DNA of 64,000 nucleotides, taken from Oscillospiraceae bacterium (lineage in GTDB: Bacteria; Bacillota; Clostridia; Oscillospirales; Ruminococcaceae). The DNA lies in NCBI GenBank assembly GCA_031253495.1, contig JAIRWC010000012.1, forward strand, positions 1 through 64,000. Direction: 5' to 3'. Positions 38,851 to 46,133 of the stretch are shown here, one piece after another. How positions within the stretch are numbered: the first letter of the stretch is position 1; each line of letters starts with the position of its first letter. Under the pieces are notes generated by a model. The model did no database searches. It saw only the letters and a list, made by a program, of their open reading frames with translations, and had not been told where the DNA came from. Position numbers and translations under genes: made by a program.

Positions 38851-39695
38851 TTCGACAGCCTCCTGTAATAATTTGCCATGACGGCGCAGTCCTCCGCCTG
38901 CGTCCCCCGCGATTCGCACACGACGAACGGCTCCGCCCCGCGTTTGAATATCTCTTCCATAAGCGGCTCGTATTCCGGACCGAAGCGGTCGTCACGAAAC
39001 GTCAGGTGCGTTTTCTCCCCGCCCGCCGTGTATTCGATTTTGCTGAAGTGTATGTGTAAATTATGAAGCCTTTCCGCGCCCAGCTTATCCTTTATTTTAT
39101 CGAATATCGCCGCGTAGTCGCCGCCGGTTATTATTCCGCCGCGGGTTCGCGCGTTTAAGTGCCCGAAGTCCACGCAGGGCATCATCCTTTCGTCGAACGA
39201 GCACAACTCCAACACTTCCTCAAGGTCGCCGAGCTGGTTGATTTTCCCCATCGTTTCCGGGCAGATAACGACGTCGCCCAAACCTTCCGCGTCTAAAGCA
39301 TTCCGCGCTTCCTTAAACGTGTCGGCGGCGAGCGCCAACGCTTCCCCCCTGCTTATCCCGGCGCATGAGCCGGAATGTACCACTATCCTTTTCGCGCCGA
39401 TTTTTTTGGCGGCGCGGGCGCTTTCGAGAATATACGTTACGCTTTTAAGCCTTATCTCCTCTTTTACGCTTGAAACGGATATGAAATACGGGGCGTGCAG
39501 GGACAGCCGCATACCGTGCCTTTCGGCGAGCGCGGGCAAGAGTTTACGGGCGTTTTCCGCGATATTAACCCCTCTGCCACATTCGACCTCGAAGCCGTTC
39601 AAACCAAATTCGGCGAGGTAGGCGGGGAGGGCTTCGGGAAATTTGCGGTCGCCGTAACTGTCAGGCTTCCCTCCCGGGGCGAACGTTACAGCCAT
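38847..39695 (-). CDS. TIM-barrel endonuclease IV-like protein (AP endonuclease/sugar isomerase superfamily)
   Basis: LHAPYFISVSS, IVVHSGS, CPETMGKINQLGDLEEVLEL, CVDFGHLNART, LHIHFSKIEYTAGGEKTH. Confidence 0.86.
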   Translation of the reverse strand: MAVTFAPGGKPDSYGDRKFPEALPAYLAEFGLNGFEVECGRGVNIAENARKLLPALAERHGMRLSLHAPYFISVSSVKEEIRLKSVTYILESARAAKKIGAKRIVVHSGSCAGISRGEALALAADTFKEARNALDAEGLGDVVICPETMGKINQLGDLEEVLELCSFDERMMPCVDFGHLNARTRGGIITGGDYAAIFDKIKDKLGAERLHNLHIHFSKIEYTAGGEKTHLTFRDDRFGPEYEPLMEEIFKRGAEPFVVCESRGTQAEDCAVMANYYRRLSK

Positions 39696-40195
39696 TATCT
39701 TTTCTCCAGTTTTGAAAAATCGCGCTTGAACACGGCGCTTTCGATTTTGCGCCTAAGCCGGAACGAAGGCTTGTCCTCTAAATAAAACGGTTCCACCAAA
39801 ATGGTCTTTATCCCGTATAAGTTCCCGCCCGCCACGTCCGTGAGAATTTGGTCGCCGACGAGCGCCACGCGGGATTTGGGCAACCCCAGCAGTTTGACGC
39901 CCTTTCGCAGACCGAAAGGCAAGGGCTTGCACCCGAACGCGACAAACCCTATCCCCAACTCTTCGGCGAGCGGCTTTACGCGCTTCGCCGTGTTGTTGGA
40001 AACGACGACGGCTTTCACGCCTAAGCCGCGCAAAGCGGACAGCCATTCCGTAACGCCGAACTCCGCCGCGGGGCTGCCGTGCGTTGAAAGCGTGTTGTCA
40101 AGGTCGAGAATCAACCCCTTGATTTTATATTTGAAAAGCAGTTTTTTATCGATTTGCAGAACGTTTTTCAGCCATACGGTGGGTTTAAACAGCAT
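39695..40195 (-). CDS. YqeG family HAD IIIA-type phosphatase
   Basis: IKGLILDLDNTLSTHGSP, VVSNNTAKRV, VALVGDQILTDVAGGNLYGIKTILVEP. Confidence 0.94.
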   Translation of the reverse strand: MLFKPTVWLKNVLQIDKKLLFKYKIKGLILDLDNTLSTHGSPAAEFGVTEWLSALRGLGVKAVVVSNNTAKRVKPLAEELGIGFVAFGCKPLPFGLRKGVKLLGLPKSRVALVGDQILTDVAGGNLYGIKTILVEPFYLEDKPSFRLRRKIESAVFKRDFSKLEKR

Positions 40196-40214
40196 AACGA
40201 ACCTCTTCGCAAAA

Positions 40215-40247
40215 GCAAATAAGCGGACTCTCGTCCGCTTATTTGCC
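40215..40247 (-). terminator. strong intrinsic terminator downstream of rpsU (14-bp perfect stem)
   Basis: GCAAATAAGCGGAC-TCTC-GTCCGCTTATTTGC. Confidence 0.75.
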
Positions 40248-40423
40248 TATTTGAATTTGCGCTTACGAGCGGCTTCGGACTTTTTCTTCCGCTTGACCGA
40301 GGGTTTTTCATAATGTTCCCTCTTGCGGACCTCGGCAAGAACGCCGTCCCTGGCGCACGAACGCTTAAAGCGTTTCAACGCGGTTTCCAGAGACTCGTTT
40401 TTCCCAAGACGAACTTCCGCCAT
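40247..40423 (-). CDS. rpsU: 30S ribosomal protein S21 (58 aa; absent from supplied ORF track)
   Basis: Manual translation [58 protein letters not shown]. Confidence 0.96.
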   Translation of the reverse strand: MAEVRLGKNESLETALKRFKRSCARDGVLAEVRKREHYEKPSVKRKKKSEAARKRKFK

Positions 40424-40481
40424 TTATTTCCCTCCCTTTGCGTTAAAGCACAGGATAACATACATACAAAACACGATAACA

Positions 40482-40510
40482 AGTATACATCAAAAAGTTA
40501 TCCTTGTCAA
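40482..40510 (-). promoter_or_regulatory. promoter for rpsU (TTGACA-N17-TATACT)
   Basis: Reverse strand TTGACAAGGATAACTTTTTGATGTATACT. Confidence 0.7.
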
Positions 40511-40527
40511 GCGTTATTTACGGTTAA

Positions 40528-42411
40528 TCAAAAATAATCATAGCCGTAGGATGAGTACAACGCGAAGACGTCTTTAAGGACGTACCCCACAATGTCATAA
40601 ACGCCGTTGTCGTCAAGGTCGTCTACGATTATCAAAAGATTCCGCCCGGCTTGCTCGCTCAAGTCGTAATAGGTGTCGGAGTAGGTATCGTCCATATCGA
40701 CGCTGTTATCTCCCGTCAGATTGGGGTACGGCTTTCCCGAAAAACCTTCGGAATAGGTAAGCTCGACCGTCGCGACCTTTACGTATCCCAATTCCAAACT
40801 GCCTTTGAACCCGTTTTCCCTGAACGACATCTTAATCGCGACGACATCGCCCAGTTCCTCGGTTAAAGCGCCGGAAGTAATCGTAATGTCGCCGCCGGTG
40901 ATTCTGTCGTCCTTATCGAACGTCAGCCCCGAGTATGACGCGGACACGCCCACATCTTTGCTAACCTCGCGGTATTCCCAGGTGTCGTAGTCCCATTCGG
41001 TATCTTTGTATTTGACATTCAGCCGCGTTTCGCCCGTGTAGACGCCTTTTTGGTTTTCGCCGGAATCGGTAAGCTTAACCGTCGTTTCGCCGGATTTCAA
41101 AACCACTTCCGTTTCGTATTTGCCTTTGCTCTCCAAAGCGGTGTAGGTGAAGCCCACGCCGTCGTCGCCGCTCGGGAAGATTTCACGCTTTACTATATTC
41201 CCGCCGTTTGAGTAAACGACCATCACGATGATGCTTTCGGAACCGTTTGCGTCGGCAATCAGCATTTCAAGCGAGTCTATCCCCGCGGAAATAACGCCGT
41301 CAATTTCAAACCCCGCGGAACCGTAGTAGCCGTAATCGTATACTTGATTGAAACAGTCGTTAATATAGGTCTTGACGCCGTCGCTCTTATCCACGGCCTT
41401 CAATAAGGCGAGGGCGAGTTTGTACGCCATTTCTTCCGTGATTTCTATCTCTACGGCGTCGCACTTCAACGAAATGCCGCCGAGGCTTACCTCCGCGTTT
41501 TTCTTGACGGGGGCGTCTTTCGTAAGGTTAAAATACTCGTCCCACACGGCGTCGTAGATTTTCTCGAACTCTTTGTCGGACGGCATATTAACGGACGCCG
41601 CCGAGTAAATCCCCGAATAATCGACGTCGTATCCCGCCGATTCTATAGACGCTTTCAAATACTTTTCGGCTAATTTCGGGATGTACAATACAAATTCGTC
41701 GCCTTTCAGCCACATATCCGCCGAAACGATTTCCTTTTCGCCGTTTTTGTAAGTCAGCCCGGCGAACACGTCGCCGCCGTCCACGGCCGACCTTAATATA
41801 ACCGTGGTGGGGTTAATCGTCTGCGGAACGTCCATATACAAATCGTCGCGCATGAAGTTCAAAATGTATTCCTCGGGCGTGAATTTGACGACGACCTCGC
41901 CGCCGTCGGACGATTCGGTCAGGCCGCTCAAGGCGGAATAAGCGGTAACCCCGTTCTTGACAAAACTGCGCTCCGCCCTTTCGTAAGACGATTGCCCTTT
42001 CAGGTTGATTATCGGGTTGTCCCCGCGCGTAAGCAGGAATATACCCCCGCCCAACAAAGCCGCCGCCAATACCGCTACCAACGCGATAACCGGAGCCTTA
42101 GACCTCGCTCTTACCGCGCCGAAACCCGCCGTAACGGGGACGTAGCTTGATTGCTGATACGGCTGCGCCGGTTGTTGATACGGCTGCTGATACGGCTGCG
42201 CCGATTGCTGATACGGCTGTGCCGATTGTTGATACGGCTGCTGATACGGCTGTGCCGATTGCTGATACGGCTGTGCCGGTTGCTGATACGGCTGCTGATA
42301 CGGTTGTGCCGATTGCTGATACGGCGGCTGCTGATACGGTTGTGCCGGTTGCTGATACGGCTGCTGATACGGCTGCTGATTTCCAAACGCGTCGTTTCTG
42401 TTTTCTTCCAT
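40528..42411 (-). CDS. membrane-anchored protein with N-terminal Gln/Tyr/Pro-rich repeat domain and large extracytoplasmic domain
   Basis: (QPYQQPAQPYQQS)n, then one TM (APVIALVAVLAAALLGGGIFLLTRG), then ~500 aa extracellular region. Confidence 0.75.
   Translation of the reverse strand: MEENRNDAFGNQQPYQQPYQQPAQPYQQPPYQQSAQPYQQPYQQPAQPYQQSAQPYQQPYQQSAQPYQQSAQPYQQPYQQPAQPYQQSSYVPVTAGFGAVRARSKAPVIALVAVLAAALLGGGIFLLTRGDNPIINLKGQSSYERAERSFVKNGVTAYSALSGLTESSDGGEVVVKFTPEEYILNFMRDDLYMDVPQTINPTTVILRSAVDGGDVFAGLTYKNGEKEIVSADMWLKGDEFVLYIPKLAEKYLKASIESAGYDVDYSGIYSAASVNMPSDKEFEKIYDAVWDEYFNLTKDAPVKKNAEVSLGGISLKCDAVEIEITEEMAYKLALALLKAVDKSDGVKTYINDCFNQVYDYGYYGSAGFEIDGVISAGIDSLEMLIADANGSESIIVMVVYSNGGNIVKREIFPSGDDGVGFTYTALESKGKYETEVVLKSGETTVKLTDSGENQKGVYTGETRLNVKYKDTEWDYDTWEYREVSKDVGVSASYSGLTFDKDDRITGGDITITSGALTEELGDVVAIKMSFRENGFKGSLELGYVKVATVELTYSEGFSGKPYPNLTGDNSVDMDDTYSDTYYDLSEQAGRNLLIIVDDLDDNGVYDIVGYVLKDVFALYSSYGYDYF
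42140..42385. repeat. coding tandem repeat (CTGATACGG / GTTGATACGGCTG units)
   Basis: Repeated ctgatacggctg(ctgatacggctg)tgccgattg; encodes QPYQQ(P/S)AQ. Confidence 0.9.
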
Positions 42412-42434
42412 TTGTCCCTCCTTAAATGGCGGAT

Positions 42435-43010
42435 TTATTCCTGCTTAACCCCGTCCTCAAAATCGGCGGGCAACTCGCCCCTTATGCCGTCCGTAATAAT
42501 TTCGGCGCAAAGCAACTTGACGAGCGCCGCCTCGTCTTTCGGGTTTTCGCGGTCTCCCGCCAAAGACGACAACTCTTCAATTTTTTCGCTCAATTTCCGA
42601 ACGGCGTCGGGTCTGCCGTCAAGCTCGCTCAAACCGTTAAGCTTTTCGCACGTCAACCGATAACCGTCCTGATACGGAGACAAAGTAACCAAGCTTATCA
42701 TCGGGCAACCCAACACGGTTTCTACCAACGCCTCCGTAGTCATGTCCTTTAAAATATCATCGGGAACTTGGGACGCGTCGAGCTGACGCCCGGCTTCCGC
42801 AATCTCATACCACCCCGGGTCGCCGGGGACGACGGGGAACACATACGGCTCGGTGATGGTATAAGCCTTTACCTCATTTCCTTCGTGCCCATTTTCATCG
42901 GCGGCGGAAAAAACGTTCAAAAGCAACGCGACAGCCAGTAACAGCAGCGCGACCGCCGACAACGACAACGCGGGGAAAATCCGCCGAAAATCCGTCTTTT
43001 TCATTTTCAT
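42435..43010 (-). CDS. secreted protein, stand-alone paralogue of the N-terminal domain of the adjacent Cys-peptidase-like protein
   Basis: 191 aa; N-terminal signal/TM; near-identical to residues 1-~190 of 43069-44061. Confidence 0.75.
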   Translation of the reverse strand: MKMKKTDFRRIFPALSLSAVALLLLAVALLLNVFSAADENGHEGNEVKAYTITEPYVFPVVPGDPGWYEIAEAGRQLDASQVPDDILKDMTTEALVETVLGCPMISLVTLSPYQDGYRLTCEKLNGLSELDGRPDAVRKLSEKIEELSSLAGDRENPKDEAALVKLLCAEIITDGIRGELPADFEDGVKQE

Positions 43011-43068
43011 ACCCTCCTATCAATACATTATACCGATTTCTAATCGAAAACGCCAAATAACCACCTTT

Positions 43069-44061
43069 TCAAGCCAGAGCCCAATAGGTTTTGCTCGTTG
43101 CAAACGCATTGTACGGGCAATCGTTCACAGGATGCTCCACCACCCCCCCATAACCCCATTTAGACCTCACTATCACCACGCCGCCGGTTATCCTTTGTAC
43201 AATTCCGGAATGTTCGTTGGCTATCACAGACGCATGGTAGTAAACTTTACGCCCCGAAGCAGCTGCCGAATATACATAACTGCCGTCCGTAATATACGCG
43301 GTCGCGTTGTTTATCCAGTACGCATTATTTGTGGAAGTACCGTAAAACGCATATGAGTGACAGTTATACTTCGGGTTTACGGTCGTAATTTCCACGGCGG
43401 ACGGATACTGACTGAGGTAGCTGTTGAACACCGCTCGCGCGGAAGACTCAGTGGTATTGTGGTCTGACCATGAAAGATCTTCATAGACAAGTACATTCGT
43501 GTTGTTGGGGGTTCTGATGTACGTTGTGGTATACCGCGATGGCGGATTTACCGAATTTTCCGGCAGTTGCCCGGTCATGCCCTTTACAATGATTTCGGCG
43601 CAAAGCAACTTGACGAGCGCCGCCTCGTCTTTCGGGTTTTCGCGGTCTCCCGCCAAAGACGACAACTCTTCAATTTTTTCGTTCAATTTCCGAACGGCGT
43701 CGGGTCTGCCGTCAAGCTCGTTCAAACTGTTGAACAACCCGCACGCTAACCGATAACCGCTTTCATACTGAAGCAAATAGATATGAGATATGGTAGGGCA
43801 ATTCAGAACGGTTTCGACCAACGCCCCCGTAGTCATGTTCCTTAAAATATCGTTGGGAACTTGAGACGCGTCAATTTTTTGTTCGCTCGTCGTAAACTCA
43901 TACCACCCCGGGTCGCCGGGGACGACGGGGAACACATACGGCTCGGTGATGGTATAAGCCTTTACCTCATTTCCTTCGTGCCCTCTTTCATCGGCGGCGG
44001 AAAAAACGCTCAAAAGCAACGCGACAGCCAGTAACAGCAGCGCGATCGCCGACAACGACAA
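43069..44061 (-). CDS. secreted protein with C-terminal papain/NlpC-like Cys-peptidase-like domain (NCHSYAF ... HSGIV ... SKWG)
   Basis: 330 aa; YNCHSYAFYGTSTNNAYWINN...DGSYVYS...YYHASVIANEHSGIVQRI...VRSKWGYGGVVEHPVNDCPY. True start unclear (aligned ATG is ATA). Confidence 0.7.
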   Translation of the reverse strand: MSLSAIALLLLAVALLLSVFSAADERGHEGNEVKAYTITEPYVFPVVPGDPGWYEFTTSEQKIDASQVPNDILRNMTTGALVETVLNCPTISHIYLLQYESGYRLACGLFNSLNELDGRPDAVRKLNEKIEELSSLAGDRENPKDEAALVKLLCAEIIVKGMTGQLPENSVNPPSRYTTTYIRTPNNTNVLVYEDLSWSDHNTTESSARAVFNSYLSQYPSAVEITTVNPKYNCHSYAFYGTSTNNAYWINNATAYITDGSYVYSAAASGRKVYYHASVIANEHSGIVQRITGGVVIVRSKWGYGGVVEHPVNDCPYNAFATSKTYWALA

Positions 44062-44132
44062 CGCGGGGAAAATCCGCCGAAAATCCGTCTTTTTTATTTT
44101 TTCCTCCTTATGAATTTGCGCACTTACCTGAC

Positions 44133-44161
44133 ATTATATCACGTTTCACGCGGAAAATCAA
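44133..44161 (-). promoter_or_regulatory. promoter for 43069-44061 gene (TTGATT-N17-TATAAT)
   Basis: Reverse strand TTGATTTTCCGCGTGAAACGTGATATAAT. Confidence 0.6.
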
Positions 44162-44238
44162 TGGTGAGGATAAATTTTATTTAATTTCGGCGTTTTGCCG
44201 TATTATACCGTGCGCGGAAACGCTTTATTATGAATAAT

Positions 44239-46026
44239 TTACAACGCTTTGCTGTCGATTTCCTCACGAAGCGCGTTTATAAGGCTTTCCGGCGTCATAA
44301 CCCCCAAATCGCCTTTCTTCCCGCTTCTGACGGAAACCTCCCTCTTTTCCGTTTCGCTGTCGCCGACGACGAGCATATACGGAATTTTCGCCATGCGCGC
44401 CTCGCGGATTTTAAAGCCTATCTTTTCGTTCCTCGTATCGATTTCCGCGCGGACGCCGTTTTTGGTTAACTCGTCGCGAATTTCCCCGCAAAAGCCGTTA
44501 TGCCTGTCCGCGATGGGCAGGATTTTCACCTGGACGGGGGAAAGCCAAAGCGGGAACGCCCCCGCGTATTTTTCGATTAGCAAAGCCAGCGTCCTTTCAT
44601 AACAGCCTATCGACGAACGGTGAATGATGATGGGATATTTTTTCTCCCCGTCGGAATCCACATATGTCATGCCAAACATTTCGGCTTGTTGAAAATCGAC
44701 CTGGACGGTAATTAACGTGTCCTCTTTCCCGAAAACGTTGCGGATTTGTATGTCGAGCTTAGGTCCGTAAAACGCGGCTTCCCCGTCGGCTTCGTAGTAA
44801 TCCAGACCGGTTTTGTCAAGGATTCCCCGCATGAAGTTTTGTGTGCGCTCCCACTGTTCGGGTGCGCCTATGTACTTCTCGCGGTTGTTCTCGTCCCATT
44901 TTGAGAACCGAAAACTTATATCCTCTTCCAGACCGAGCGTTTTCAGCAGAAACCTGGCGAAGTCGAGGGCGCCGAAAAATTCTTCCTCCGCTTGCTCCGG
45001 CGCACAGATTATATGCCCTTCCGAAAGCGTGAACTGCCGCATACGGATTAACCCGTGCATTTCTCCGCTCGCCTCGTTGCGGAACAGCGTCGCGGTTTCG
45101 TTATAGCGCATGGGCAGGTCGCGGTAAGAACGTGAACGATTCAGGTACGCTTGATATTGGAACGGGCAGGTCATGGGGCGCAGCGCGAACGTTTCACCGT
45201 TTTTCTCTTCGTCGCCGATTATGAACATTCCGTCGCGGTAATGGTACCAGTGCCCCGAGATTTTAAACAAATCCGATTTGGCGAAAGAGGGGGTTTTCGT
45301 CAGCCGATATCCCCTTTTTTCCTCCTCGTCTTCCACGAAGCGCTGTAAAATCTGAAGGACTTTGGCGCCTTTCGGCAACAGAACGGGCAACCCTTGCCCG
45401 ATAACGTCTGAGGTGGCGAACAGCTCAAGTTCCCGCCCCAATTTATTGTGGTCGCGTTTTTTCGCCTCTTCCAGCTTGGATAAGTATTCTTCAAGCTGCG
45501 ACGCTTTCGGGAACGCCGTTCCGTAAACGCGGCACAACATTTTGTTCTTTTCGCTGCCGCGCCAGTAGGCGCCCGTCGCGCTCGTCAGCTTAACCGCCTT
45601 TACGGGGGTTACGTCGGTCAAGTGGGGACCCGCGCACATATCGGTAAATTCCCCTTGTTTGTAAAAACTGATTTTTTCGGCTTTGCCGCGCAGTTCCCCG
45701 GCAAGCTCGATTTTATACGGCTCGCCTTCGAGGAGTTTCAGCGCTTCGTCCGGCGAAAGCTCGAAGTATTCGAGGGGCAAACCTTCTTTAACGATTTTTT
45801 TCATCTCGGCTTCGATTTTTTCCAAATCCTCGCCCGCAAACGGCTTCTCCGTGTCGAAGTCGTAGTAAAAACCGTTCTCGACGGCGGGCCCCATGCCCAA
45901 TTTGACGGCGGGGTAAAGCCGCTTGACCGCCTGCGCCAAAATATGCGCGGCGGTATGGTGAAAGGCCTTACGCCCCTTTTCGTCGTCGAATGAAAGCAGT
46001 TCGCTTTCGCCCGTGATTTTCAACAT
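44239..46026 (-). CDS. thrS: threonyl-tRNA synthetase (lacks an N-terminal TGS domain of usual length)
   Basis: AFHHTAAHILAQAVKRLYP, RPMTCPFQYQAYLNRSRSYRDLPMR, EMHGLIRMRQFTLSEGHI, HRSSIGCYERTLALLIEKYAGAFPLWLSPVQV. Confidence 0.97.
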   Translation of the reverse strand: MLKITGESELLSFDDEKGRKAFHHTAAHILAQAVKRLYPAVKLGMGPAVENGFYYDFDTEKPFAGEDLEKIEAEMKKIVKEGLPLEYFELSPDEALKLLEGEPYKIELAGELRGKAEKISFYKQGEFTDMCAGPHLTDVTPVKAVKLTSATGAYWRGSEKNKMLCRVYGTAFPKASQLEEYLSKLEEAKKRDHNKLGRELELFATSDVIGQGLPVLLPKGAKVLQILQRFVEDEEEKRGYRLTKTPSFAKSDLFKISGHWYHYRDGMFIIGDEEKNGETFALRPMTCPFQYQAYLNRSRSYRDLPMRYNETATLFRNEASGEMHGLIRMRQFTLSEGHIICAPEQAEEEFFGALDFARFLLKTLGLEEDISFRFSKWDENNREKYIGAPEQWERTQNFMRGILDKTGLDYYEADGEAAFYGPKLDIQIRNVFGKEDTLITVQVDFQQAEMFGMTYVDSDGEKKYPIIIHRSSIGCYERTLALLIEKYAGAFPLWLSPVQVKILPIADRHNGFCGEIRDELTKNGVRAEIDTRNEKIGFKIREARMAKIPYMLVVGDSETEKREVSVRSGKKGDLGVMTPESLINALREEIDSKAL

Positions 46027-46061
46027 ATCGCGATACCGTTCCTTTGTCGTCTTATGGCGGC

Positions 46062-46090
46062 ATTATATCACGTTTTTCGGTTAATGTCAA
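46062..46090 (-). promoter_or_regulatory. consensus promoter for thrS (TTGACA-N17-TATAAT)
   Basis: Reverse strand TTGACATTAACCGAAAAACGTGATATAAT. Confidence 0.8.
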
Positions 46091-46133
46091 GCGACGGGGC
46101 CTTTCTGTCACGGCAATTCCGCGTGAAACGCGG

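Noticed and set aside
42147-42425. Plus-strand (IADTAVP)n repeat ORF and the 42151/42111 ORFs
   Set aside because: Alternative frames of the QPYQQ coding repeat; open only because the repeat unit is stop-free.
46027-46100. T-box leader upstream of thrS
   Set aside because: Consensus promoter is only ~40 nt from the start codon and no AGGGTGGNACCGCG element is present; the same holds for cysE-cysS, tyrS and ilvB.
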